Origin: Aeromonas sp. FDAARGOS 1405
GTDB lineage: Bacteria > Pseudomonadota > Gammaproteobacteria > Enterobacterales > Aeromonadaceae
DNA: 64,000 bases
Direction of reading: 5' to 3'
Assembly: GCF_019048265.1 (NCBI RefSeq)
Contig: NZ_CP077311.1
Span: 1,202,501-1,266,500, forward strand
A program made the position numbers and the translations under genes. Shown here piece after piece: positions 7,831 through 16,480 of the stretch. Position 1 is the stretch's first letter. Each line of letters starts with the position of its first letter. Below the pieces are notes generated by a model. The model was not told the origin of the DNA, did no database searches, and saw only the letters and a list, made by a program, of their open reading frames with translations.

Positions 7831-10800
7831 CATGCCAGTTCTGGCTGCATTCTCATTATCGCTTGCCTGACAATCCCATATGAATACTGCAATTGCTGCA
7901 ATGCCCCAAGCAATTCCTGTGGCTCAAGCCCGGCCGATTCCGCCTCACTACACACCGCCACCAGTTTCATTGCTCCCATGATCCTGGCCCCGCCTTTCAG
8001 GCGATGCACATAATCAAGAAACCGGGCTACCTCACCGTCATCGGCAGCCTGCCGTAGGCACAGCAGATCATCATCACTCGCTCGTGCAAACTCATTCAAC
8101 AAAGGCAACATGAGTGCAGGCTGATGACCGGTCAAAGGCCCCAGACACAACTTAATCTCCTGCATGCAATGCTCGATCTCCCTCTGTTCTTCATGTCGCA
8201 TGTGGCGGCCCAGACAGCACTCCAGCTCCTCCAGTCCCACTGGTTTGAACAGGCAATCGTCCATGCCAGCCGCCAGTCCCTCGCTCACCTGCTCCTGACG
8301 GGCATCAGCCGTCAACCCCAAGATAAGGCAACGATGAGCCCCCCTATCCAATTCCAGAGCTCTATATTGGCGAGTCAATTCAAAACCACTCATGCCGGGC
8401 ATATTGAAGTCGGTGATCATTACGTCAAAGGGCACTTTAAAAAGAAGATCCAACGCATCGGCACCCGACTCAACAGCCGTTGCATCATGCCCGAGATACG
8501 CCAACTGCTGACTGACCAGCAGCCGGTTAGTAGGGTGATCATCCACGATCATGACCCGTAGCTGACGGGTGTAGCCCGTCATCGTGCCCAATGCCACTGG
8601 CGATGCAGGCTCGACTGCGCTGGCCAACGGCAACTTCATCTCGATACTGACACAAGTGCCGCGTCCGAGTTCACTCTCAAGCAACAGAGCCCCTCCCATC
8701 AACTCACAGAGCGAGCGGGAGATCATCAGACCGAGACCCGTGCCAGAACGCTGGATGTGCTCAGGCTGCCTCGCCTGACCAAAAGGCTGGAACAGCCTGG
8801 CTTGATCAGCGGGAGCAATGCCTATGCCCGTATCCCGAATAGCCAGCTGCAAAGTACACCAGCCGTCACTGGCTTTTGATTGCAACTCGACCCGCACCGA
8901 TCCCTTATCCGTGTACTTTATGGCATTGCTGATAAGATTGGAGAGGATTTGTTTGTAGCAGATACTATCGACCAGAACCCAGCGAGGCTCACTGGCTGCG
9001 AGCTCCAGTTGCAAGTTCTTTTGTCTGGCCAGAGCGGTAAATACAGTGACGACCGAAGCCGTCAGCGCCACGATGTCATGGGATTCCGGCCTTAGTTCGA
9101 ACCGACCGGACTCTATCTTGGAAATATCCAGAATATCGCCAATCAGGCTCAACAGATCCTTGGCCGAACCATGGGCGATGGAGAGTGAGGCCTTGTCCTC
9201 TTCATGCAGTCGAGCACGGCGCAAGGTCAGTTCCAGCAACCCAATAATTGCATTCATGGGTGTACGAATCTCATGGCTCATGGTCGCCAAAAAAGTCGAC
9301 TTGGCACGATTGGCCTCCTGAGCATCCTGGCTGGCCAGGGCCAGCTCTTCTAACAAACGCAGCCGCTCGCTCACATCGATCCAGCCCCCAATGACCCCTT
9401 GAACACTCCCCTCAAGATCAAAGTAAGGTTGAACCCAGTGATAAACATCGACAACGCCTGTTGTCATTGACAAGCGATGATCACCTTGCCTGACACACCG
9501 CACTGTACGTGCCATGCTGAAATCCTCTAGCAAGGGAGCCAGGAAAGGCCAGCGCCGTATATCTTCCTCCATGGTAGTGCCCAGCAGACTATCTTTCTCC
9601 TCACCAAAAAAACCAGCATAGGAGCTGTTACACAGCACCAGTCTATCCTCCTGATCCCGGGCATAAATGGGATGAGGTGTGCCATCAACCAGATCTTCGA
9701 TGAACTTGAGCTGCGTGCTCAAGGCCACTTCAGCAGCTCTACGCTGGCGCACCTGCTTGTGCAGGGATAGACCCCACAGACCAATCCAGATAGTCAGCAG
9801 CATGATCAAGGCGATGATGCCGCCAAATTCCCGCACCAGTTCCTGCCAAGTTATTGCCTCCTGTTGGGTACTGACGCGCCAGCGATTGGAAAGGCCCTCC
9901 AGCTCATCCGGCGGAATCATGGCTATCACTTGATCCAGGATGTCCCTTAGAATCCGGCGCTCCGGGGGAACAGCAAAAGCTGCGCTTATTGGAATAGATT
10001 CAAAAAGTTCACCCGTAATGAACAGGCTGTCCGGAAACTTGCTATTTATGTAGTGCTTGGCAACTCGCAATGGAAGCACGGTCACATCACAAAGCTTGCT
10101 TGCCACACAACGCAATGCATCTTCGATGCGATCGAACTGCTTGGCCTTCAACTGGCCATACTCTTCCTCAATCGCCTGTTCGGAAATAAAATCCTTTACC
10201 ATCGCAACCGTACCGGTTTTAAGTAACGTCTCCGGCACCGTTGCCTCGTGACTGACTCCTACGACATAAGCCAAAGGCTCCAGTACAAAGGCGCGGCTGA
10301 ACAAATAACTACTTCTACGTGCGTCCGATGGGCTCAATACCGCTATGTCTACCTGACGCTCGTCAAGCAGCTTTAGCATCTGTGTAGTCGTCTTAACCGG
10401 TACAATCTCTATTTCAACACCCAGTTTCGCCCGCAGAACTTGCAGCAAGTCAGCAACAACCCCATGCAAGGTGTTATTTACATCTAGAAAGCTAAGCGGA
10501 GGAACACCATCATTAACGCCAATTTTTATTTTTTTTTGTTTACCTAGCCAGTTCCACTGCTCGTTACTTAACTCAACCTTACGCGCGCTGATAGAAAGGC
10601 CACCTCCATTCCAACGCTTTGCAATTTCCTCACGTTTCCCATCTAGAATTTCCTCTAAAGCAATATTTATAATTTTTTTTAGCCGTTGATTTCTCCTGTC
10701 TAAAGAAAATGAAAAACCATGAGTATCTCGATATAGTGGCTTTAATAACTGAATACTGTCTTGGTAAAACTTATTAACAATGAAATTTCCTGAAATCATA

Positions 10801-11423
10801 TCCAGCATCACAGCATCTACTTGCCCATAAGCAACAGCAGCGAGTGCGCTGTAACGAGATGGATACATTTTTATTTGTATGCCTGGTAGATATCGCTTCA
10901 CATCAATTGTGGGAAGATAATACTCTGGAACAGCCACAGTTCGTATGTCATGTTCATCTACATGTATATTTTTATATATAGCTGGATCATCCGGCATATA
11001 TTTATCTGTTAACAATAGCTGCTGTTGTTCTTCATAGGCATTAGACGTGCTTAAGAAGTCGATCTCTCCACGTTTCAGCGCCTCAATAGCTTCAGCGCGA
11101 GATGGTATACTTTTCACAACGATCTCGATATGCAACAAATGGCTCAACATTCCAACAATGTCAGCGGTAACTCCTTCGTATGCATTAGCGCGTAGTGTAA
11201 TATCCATAGGAGGATTATCAGGCATTGGGACTCCGAGCACCAAGCGCCCCTTATTTCGCAACCAAAGCCATTCTTCCACATGTAATGGCAAAAAATTTTT
11301 ATCAATATATTCACTGTCATTTCGCGAATACACATGCAAGAATGGCGACTCAACATGACTTGCTGAGGCAAAAAATGCGCATAATAAGGCCAGAGCGGCT
11401 ACGTATGATGCTTTCATATTCAC
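7830..11423 (-). CDS. BvgS/EvgS-type hybrid sensor histidine kinase
   Basis: A 1197-residue phosphorelay kinase. Domains in order: signal peptide (about 1-23), two periplasmic Venus-flytrap domains (about 58-275 and 295-518), one membrane helix (about 535-555), a PAS domain (about 570-690), HisKA with His717 in MSHEIRTPMN, ATPase domain (N box NLISNAIKYT, DTGIGI, GTGLGL), a receiver with Asp1005 in MITDFNMPG, and a C-terminal Hpt domain with His1140 in VHRLKGGARI. All phosphorelay residues are intact. This layout is that of Bordetella BvgS and E. coli EvgS. The GTG start overlaps the stop of the response-regulator gene upstream by 4 bases, so the two are translationally coupled. It probably senses an envelope or external signal to control fimbrial genes nearby; ligand unknown. 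Confidence 0.93.
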   Translation of the reverse strand: MNMKASYVAALALLCAFFASASHVESPFLHVYSRNDSEYIDKNFLPLHVEEWLWLRNKGRLVLGVPMPDNPPMDITLRANAYEGVTADIVGMLSHLLHIEIVVKSIPSRAEAIEALKRGEIDFLSTSNAYEEQQQLLLTDKYMPDDPAIYKNIHVDEHDIRTVAVPEYYLPTIDVKRYLPGIQIKMYPSRYSALAAVAYGQVDAVMLDMISGNFIVNKFYQDSIQLLKPLYRDTHGFSFSLDRRNQRLKKIINIALEEILDGKREEIAKRWNGGGLSISARKVELSNEQWNWLGKQKKIKIGVNDGVPPLSFLDVNNTLHGVVADLLQVLRAKLGVEIEIVPVKTTTQMLKLLDERQVDIAVLSPSDARRSSYLFSRAFVLEPLAYVVGVSHEATVPETLLKTGTVAMVKDFISEQAIEEEYGQLKAKQFDRIEDALRCVASKLCDVTVLPLRVAKHYINSKFPDSLFITGELFESIPISAAFAVPPERRILRDILDQVIAMIPPDELEGLSNRWRVSTQQEAITWQELVREFGGIIALIMLLTIWIGLWGLSLHKQVRQRRAAEVALSTQLKFIEDLVDGTPHPIYARDQEDRLVLCNSSYAGFFGEEKDSLLGTTMEEDIRRWPFLAPLLEDFSMARTVRCVRQGDHRLSMTTGVVDVYHWVQPYFDLEGSVQGVIGGWIDVSERLRLLEELALASQDAQEANRAKSTFLATMSHEIRTPMNAIIGLLELTLRRARLHEEDKASLSIAHGSAKDLLSLIGDILDISKIESGRFELRPESHDIVALTASVVTVFTALARQKNLQLELAASEPRWVLVDSICYKQILSNLISNAIKYTDKGSVRVELQSKASDGWCTLQLAIRDTGIGIAPADQARLFQPFGQARQPEHIQRSGTGLGLMISRSLCELMGGALLLESELGRGTCVSIEMKLPLASAVEPASPVALGTMTGYTRQLRVMIVDDHPTNRLLVSQQLAYLGHDATAVESGADALDLLFKVPFDVMITDFNMPGMSGFELTRQYRALELDRGAHRCLILGLTADARQEQVSEGLAAGMDDCLFKPVGLEELECCLGRHMRHEEQREIEHCMQEIKLCLGPLTGHQPALMLPLLNEFARASDDDLLCLRQAADDGEVARFLDYVHRLKGGARIMGAMKLVAVCSEAESAGLEPQELLGALQQLQYSYGIVRQAIMRMQPELA

Positions 11424-12043
11424 AGTAACTCTTGGCGCTTGGCCAGGCTAATCAGGTCAACCATATTGGTCACATTCAGTTTCTGCATCAACCGAGTTTT
11501 GTACGTACTGACTGTTTTTTCACTAAGCAACATACTCTCTGCAATTTGTTTGTTGGTATGCCCCTGACATATTTGCATTAACACACTCATTTCTCTATCA
11601 GAGAGGACAGATAAGACATCTTCGCGATCAACTTCATGAGCATACCTCGCCCCGGCCATTACATTTCTAGGGAAGCACAGCTGGCCTTTACCAATTTTAA
11701 CAAGTACATTTTTCAGCAAAGAAAGATCATCTAACTTTGATATAAACCCATCTGCACCAGCTTGCAAGCAGCGCACCATAATATGATGTGTAGCTTGAGC
11801 AGATAATATTACAACTTTAATTTTAGCATCCATATCCTTAAGTCTTTTAATAACCTCAACACCATCTAGCTTAGGAATGCCTATATCTAAAATGACTATG
11901 TCAGGGTTATTTGTACGTGCAACCAAAATAGCATCCACGCCATTATCAACCTCAGCGACAATATGATGATCGTCTTGCTGCAACAGAATACGAACAGCCA
12001 TCCTGATGGCTGGGTGATCATCCACTATCAATATTTTTGCCAT
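11420..12043 (-). CDS. LuxR-type response regulator (BvgA/EvgA family)
   Basis: A 207-residue NarL/FixJ-type regulator: receiver domain with acidic pair DD at residues 8-9 and phospho-acceptor Asp53 (VILDIGIPK), then a LuxR helix-turn-helix near the C-terminus (LSDREMSVL, HTNKQIAESMLLSEKTVSTY). The ATG at 12043 is chosen because AGGTAG precedes it and the receiver starts there (MAKILIVDDH); an upstream in-frame extension is unlikely. It is the first gene of a two-gene operon with the hybrid kinase, and divergent from the ECP pilus operon, which has no local ecpR-type regulator. I infer that this protein is the pilus regulator. Confidence 0.92.
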   Translation of the reverse strand: MAKILIVDDHPAIRMAVRILLQQDDHHIVAEVDNGVDAILVARTNNPDIVILDIGIPKLDGVEVIKRLKDMDAKIKVVILSAQATHHIMVRCLQAGADGFISKLDDLSLLKNVLVKIGKGQLCFPRNVMAGARYAHEVDREDVLSVLSDREMSVLMQICQGHTNKQIAESMLLSEKTVSTYKTRLMQKLNVTNMVDLISLAKRQELL

Positions 12044-12491
12044 ATATCTACCTACTAAAAATTTGATGCTGCGCATACTAACTATAAATGCAGCATATGC
12101 ACCATATAGCACCCAGATATTAATAACATGTTACACATTTAAACCATTTGCTAATTTCAGTGCCATTCCCAGCTTGCAATGCTCAATTTTAGCGATATAA
12201 ATCATAGCGTTATGCGTAACAGACTTCTTTTGGCTCCTTTCTCTCGATATCATTGTCTCTGACGAGTTCATACGATCCACCATAAAAATCACAATGACTA
12301 TTTGATTTTAAATCAAAGCATAAAAACCATATAAATCAAATAAATAGTGAGCAACAAATCCATCTGTAAAGCCGTCATGTCAGAACTTATTTAAGTTGCA
12401 TGCAACAACCACCTTTTAGGATTTTTCCTACACACCATTAAATCGATCCAGGCAGGTCCGTCCAGTATCTTTGTCGGCGAAAAGATGAGCT
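12044..12491. other. AT-rich divergent regulatory region, response regulator / ecpA
   Basis: About 450 bp of AT-rich DNA between the response regulator and the structured ecpA leader. No gene is seen. It contains a TAGGA-TTTT-TCCTA inverted repeat at 12417-12430; the right arm reads TTCCTACA, like a half-site for EvgA (TTCYTACA) and containing the BvgA heptad TTTCCTA. Promoters for both directions should lie here. Confidence 0.45.
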
Positions 12492-12612
12492 GATTGGCGA
12501 AGCATCACGCTTCGGTAATCGGCAGAGTTGCTTGGACAAAAGAGTCCTGCAAGCTGGAAAGGGAATGCACCCTGGGTGCGTGGAATCAAACGGGTGGCAG
12601 CAAATGCCCCCA
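12492..12612 (+). promoter_or_regulatory. Multi-hairpin leader of ecpA
   Basis: Four local stem-loops occur in 120 bases before ecpA: 12492-12520 (GATT/AATC outer and GAAGC/GCTTC inner stem), about 12530-12554 (GCTTG/CAAGC with GGAC/GTCC), 12567-12579 (GCACC/GGTGC), and about 12592-12611 (GGTGGCA/TGCCCC arms around a GCAAA loop). The last ends about 15 bases before the ecpA ribosome site. I could not match it to a known riboswitch class. Confidence 0.45.
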
Positions 12613-12638
12613 TCAGAAAATGTGTAGGAAATATCAAG

Positions 12639-13223
12639 ATGAAAAAGACTCTGATTGCGCTGACTGTTGCAGGGCTGGGTTTCACTGCAGCTGCTAACGC
12701 CGCTGTAGAAGCAAAAGCAGTTGCGAAATGGAAAGCAACAGCCAAAAAAGACACTGTGTCTGAACTGGTAGTAACACCACTCGACAGCCTCTCTTTCCAA
12801 TATGCAGAAGGGATCAAGGGCTTTAATACCGTTAGTGGTCTGTTCGATGTAGCAATCCAGGGTGATGACAGCGCAACCGACTTTACGCTGAAAGCCAAGA
12901 AGCTGAGCGGCACACTGAACCATCTGAGCGGTGGCTCCACCGTTGATGTCGGCGTGTTCTGGATGGGTCAACCGGTCACCGAAAATGCCTATACCACGCT
13001 GATCGATACCGCCGCTGGCAACACTGGCGGTGATCTTTCTCCGCTGGCCAGCTCCTTTAATGTTGGCAATGCAACTGATATTCAGCGTCACACAGCTCAG
13101 GGCTCGTTCACTTTCAATATTGAAAGCGCCACGGCCAACGGCGTAGCAGCAGCTTTCGATACCCTGCCGGATGGTATGTGGACCGGGGAAGTCAACGTCG
13201 AGTTCGTTGCTAACTGGATCTAA
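12639..13223 (+). CDS. ecpA: ECP (Mat) pilus major subunit EcpA
   Basis: Major shaft pilin of the E. coli common pilus family (alpha-type chaperone-usher fimbriae). The 194-residue product has a signal peptide ending ANAAV and a mature region very like E. coli EcpA: AVAKWKATAKKD, LVVTPLDSLSFQYAEGIKGF, GLFDVAIQGD, GGDLSPLA and the closing LPDGMWTGEVNVEF. ATG 12639 is chosen because the signal peptide begins there and AGGAAAT precedes it. It is the first gene of ecpABCDE; a hairpin with a T-run follows it, probably letting the pilin be made in excess over the assembly genes. Confidence 0.93.
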   Translation: MKKTLIALTVAGLGFTAAANAAVEAKAVAKWKATAKKDTVSELVVTPLDSLSFQYAEGIKGFNTVSGLFDVAIQGDDSATDFTLKAKKLSGTLNHLSGGSTVDVGVFWMGQPVTENAYTTLIDTAAGNTGGDLSPLASSFNVGNATDIQRHTAQGSFTFNIESATANGVAAAFDTLPDGMWTGEVNVEFVANWI

Positions 13224-13245
13224 TTGCCACAGCGGATTTTACGCA

Positions 13246-13266
13246 GGGCCCCTCAGGGGCCCTTTT
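13246..13266 (+). terminator. Intra-operon hairpin between ecpA and ecpB
   Basis: GGGCCCCT/AGGGGCCC arms followed by TTTT, 22 bases after the ecpA stop and just before the ecpB ribosome site. It has terminator form and probably attenuates transcription or protects the ecpA message. Confidence 0.7.
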
Positions 13267-13282
13267 AATCACAGGAGTTCTC

Positions 13283-13948
13283 ATGAACCTGAAAATGCTG
13301 ATGGCATCCATGCTGTTGCTTCCCATGACCAGCCAAGCTATCAACGTTGGCTCTGTCACGACCTTCATTGAAGCTGACAGCCAAGACGCCGCCAAGGAGA
13401 TCGAAAACGCCAGTTCACAAGCCAGGTTAGTCACCATCTCCGTCAGCCGAATCTCGTCGCCAGAAGAAGGTGGCGAAGAGATCCCTATGGAAGTCGCAGG
13501 CGAGTTGATGCTCTCGCCAAGTCGACTGGTATTACCCGCCAATGCCAAAAATAACGTGCGTTTCTTTTATAAGGGCCCACAGGATGGCAAAGAGCGTTAC
13601 TACCGCATCCGATGGCTGGATACCGCCCTGTCGATGGACGACCAGAAAAACAATCGTCGCCAGGCCGTGGCCACGACCTCAGCCCAGATTGGCACCATTC
13701 TGGTTGTAACCCCGCGTCAACAAAAGTTCGCCTACAACTTGCAAAACGGGGTGCTAACCAATCAGGGAAATGCCTCTTATCGCACTGTGGCCTATGGACC
13801 CTGTCTGGACACAAAGCGACAAGAACAATGCAAAGAAACATATTACGACTTGCCCGGTAAAAAGCGTCATTTCAAGAAAGTGGATATGCACAATCCCAAA
13901 AGCCACTTGGGCCTATGGCTCGGTCAAGAGTTCATCGTCGTCAAATAA
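13283..13948 (+). CDS. ecpB: ECP pilus periplasmic chaperone EcpB
   Basis: Periplasmic chaperone for ECP subunits, 221 residues. A signal peptide (MLLLPMTSQA core) precedes a domain that begins INVGSVTTFIEAD and contains the family features VLPANAKNNVRFFYKGP, DGKERYYRIRW, GTILVVTPRQQKF and YGPCLD, all close to E. coli EcpB. A strong ribosome site (AGGAG) precedes the ATG. Two related chaperones, EcpB and EcpE, are normal for this system. Confidence 0.9.
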   Translation: MNLKMLMASMLLLPMTSQAINVGSVTTFIEADSQDAAKEIENASSQARLVTISVSRISSPEEGGEEIPMEVAGELMLSPSRLVLPANAKNNVRFFYKGPQDGKERYYRIRWLDTALSMDDQKNNRRQAVATTSAQIGTILVVTPRQQKFAYNLQNGVLTNQGNASYRTVAYGPCLDTKRQEQCKETYYDLPGKKRHFKKVDMHNPKSHLGLWLGQEFIVVK

Positions 13949-14018
13949 CCCGTTTGTACTGGTACAGCCTGTACCACTCGGTCGAGTGGCGGTGTTGTCT
14001 TGCCGGAATCTGTAAACC

Positions 14019-16478
14019 ATGGTGCTTGATATGTTGAAGAAAACCTGCCTGTTGCCGCTCTCCATGCTGATAGTTGTTTCTACCTCGGCCAACAGCGCGG
14101 CGCCACTCAAGATTGCCAATGTCATCATCCCGGCCAGCTTTGCAAAGGCACTGGAAGAGGGGCTGGCGGTTCCTGTTCGCCTGCAATATTCCGATGAAAA
14201 CAACGGACTCGACACATTGACAGACAGTCCTATCGGTAATGCAACTCTGCTTCTACAGGGTGGAAAGCTCCATTTGTTACGTATCGACTTCAGTGCTGGT
14301 GAACAACAGCAACTACTCAACGATACGCTTACCAACATGCTTGCCAATGAACAAAGGCGTACATTCTCTGCGGAAGGGCGGTTGCAAATAGATAGCAACG
14401 CGAGCATGCAGCTTGACCTGGTGTCCATGTTGCTGACGATTCAAGTCTCACGCGAAGCATTTGGCCAAGCCAAACAGCAAGACAACCGGGTTGCATTGAC
14501 ACCAAGCGTTGACACCCTGACAGGAGTACATCGCTACAACATGGGTTACTCTTTCAACAATAACCAACAAAGTGGTCATAGCGACTCGAACTTCCTGCAA
14601 CTGAACAGCACCGTCGGGCTGGGTGCGCATCATATAGCCATGGATGCCTCTCTTTATAATCTCGGGGAACCGGAACAATCCGGAGACATCTATCGCGTCA
14701 TGTACGAGCGAGATCTTGATGACCGTCGTATTGCTGCAGGGATGGTGTCGACATGGGACCTTCAGACGCTGAGCGGGGTAACCGCCCTAAGTGCCGGACG
14801 TATTTACGGTGCGTCGTATGGCAACCAGGCACAGTCACGCAAGCAGACAGTCAATGAGTCGACCACTCAGGTGCAAGTCTTCATGCCAGCCAATGGCGAG
14901 GCCAGGGTATACCGAGATGGACGACTGATTGCGTTGCAAAATTTGGCTATCGGCAACCAAAACATCGATACCTCGGCTTTTCCCAACGGGATTTATAACG
15001 TCACTGTTGAAGTGTATGTCGATGGGCGCCTTACCAGCACCACAAGCCAACGAGTGACCAAATTAGGTGGTACTCAGCACTTTACCCAAGAGTGGGGATG
15101 GCAATTGTGGGGAGGGATGATGGAAGGGACGCAGGAGAATGGCGATTCCCCATTGCTTGGTATGTCGTTGGCTCGTTCGTTTAACACCATTGAGTTGGCC
15201 ACGACATCGTATGCGTTCAAAGACGCCGCGGTAGGTGAAGCTCGCGCCAGCTGGCAAGTAAACGAACACCTCAATACCCAATTGCAAAGCATGGTGTCTT
15301 CCGATCAATCCTGGAGACTCGCATCCGGTCTATCCCTGCAGGCTTATGAAAATGCGTCCCTGTGGCTCAGCCAGGAAAAACTGAAAGTAGGTAATACCCT
15401 GACGGTAAGTGAAGCGGAACTTTACTCTGCCGGTATTACCTTGAATCTAGGTGGCTGGATTGATGGTCTTGGGCAACTGACATTTAATACCACGCATGAC
15501 CGTGAAATGAACAGTGAACGTAGCTACGTTGATTACAGCCAGCACCTCTATTCTGGCCGCTATGGCAATCTGTCGATGCGAGCAAGCTTGCAAAGTGACG
15601 GCGGGACATTCAATAGTTTTGATAACAGAAGTATCACGCTCGACTACTCTATTCCATTCGACAATTTATTCAGCTTGGGTATGAGCAGCAACGAGCAAGG
15701 CCAGACAACTGCCAACTTGAATTATCAAAAACGTATGGATGGCGTCATTAACCTGGCCTCATTCAACGCTTCTCGAATGGTGCATGGTAGCGATGTTCAT
15801 AATACAGCGCTCTCCGGAACCTTGGGTTTCGAGAACAAAGCGATTGGTGGTACGGTAACGATGGGACGTGGCCACAGCGGCGATATAAATGGCAATCTCA
15901 TTGCTCGTGGTGCACTTGTCACAACTCTAGACTCAGTGATTACCTCAAGCCAAAATAGCTCCGGCTCCGGACTCATTATTAACACCGGGATAGATCGTGA
16001 AGGACAGATGCTTGCCAAAATCAATGGTCAGGACTACCCCTTAAAAGGCGAGCAAACCTTTTTAGCTCTCTCACCCTATAGTGAATACGAAATCGAGCTG
16101 CTCAATAGCAAGCAAGGCAAAGACAGCTATGACATTAATACCGGAAAACAAAAGTACACTTTATTCCCCGGTAACGTAGCAACCCTGGATGCCAGCAATG
16201 CTATCAAAGAAATGGTCACTGTATTTGGCATACTAAGAGCCGAAGATGGCTCCCTGATAGTTAATGCACGAATTGATAACCATGTTGGCACCACTATCAC
16301 CAATGATGTTGGAGAGTTTTCACTGGATGTGGATAAATCCAACCCAATATTGACATTCCGCAACGGCAGTGAGTTTTGTGAAGCGGAACTTGATCTTGAA
16401 AAACATTCAGGAGCAGCTTGGGTAGGAATGATAACCTGCCAAGGAATGCCGACCTATGCCATGTTGAGAGATTATTGA
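14019..16478 (+). CDS. ecpC: ECP pilus outer-membrane usher EcpC
   Basis: Usher that translocates and assembles ECP subunits. Of 819 residues, about the first 28 include the signal peptide; the next part (LKIANVIIPASFAKALEEGL) matches the EcpC N-terminus, and MYERDLDDRRIAAGM, AGRIYGASYGNQA, DTSAFPNGIYNVTVEVYVDGR, ALSPYSEYEIELLNSK and the C-terminal Cys-containing domain (EAELDLEKHSGAAWVGMITC) all have clear EcpC counterparts. The start could be ATG 14019 (GGAA upstream) or ATG 14031, which would give a more typical signal peptide beginning MLKKTC. It ends 2 bases before ecpD. Confidence 0.9.
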   Translation: MVLDMLKKTCLLPLSMLIVVSTSANSAAPLKIANVIIPASFAKALEEGLAVPVRLQYSDENNGLDTLTDSPIGNATLLLQGGKLHLLRIDFSAGEQQQLLNDTLTNMLANEQRRTFSAEGRLQIDSNASMQLDLVSMLLTIQVSREAFGQAKQQDNRVALTPSVDTLTGVHRYNMGYSFNNNQQSGHSDSNFLQLNSTVGLGAHHIAMDASLYNLGEPEQSGDIYRVMYERDLDDRRIAAGMVSTWDLQTLSGVTALSAGRIYGASYGNQAQSRKQTVNESTTQVQVFMPANGEARVYRDGRLIALQNLAIGNQNIDTSAFPNGIYNVTVEVYVDGRLTSTTSQRVTKLGGTQHFTQEWGWQLWGGMMEGTQENGDSPLLGMSLARSFNTIELATTSYAFKDAAVGEARASWQVNEHLNTQLQSMVSSDQSWRLASGLSLQAYENASLWLSQEKLKVGNTLTVSEAELYSAGITLNLGGWIDGLGQLTFNTTHDREMNSERSYVDYSQHLYSGRYGNLSMRASLQSDGGTFNSFDNRSITLDYSIPFDNLFSLGMSSNEQGQTTANLNYQKRMDGVINLASFNASRMVHGSDVHNTALSGTLGFENKAIGGTVTMGRGHSGDINGNLIARGALVTTLDSVITSSQNSSGSGLIINTGIDREGQMLAKINGQDYPLKGEQTFLALSPYSEYEIELLNSKQGKDSYDINTGKQKYTLFPGNVATLDASNAIKEMVTVFGILRAEDGSLIVNARIDNHVGTTITNDVGEFSLDVDKSNPILTFRNGSEFCEAELDLEKHSGAAWVGMITCQGMPTYAMLRDY

Positions 16479-16480
16479 TT

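Noticed and set aside
12492..12612. c-di-GMP-I (GEMM) riboswitch before ecpA
   Set aside because: The conserved GCACAGGGCAAACC, ACGCAAAGCC and GGTAGGTAGCGGGG-type elements could not be found; kept only as an unclassified structured leader.
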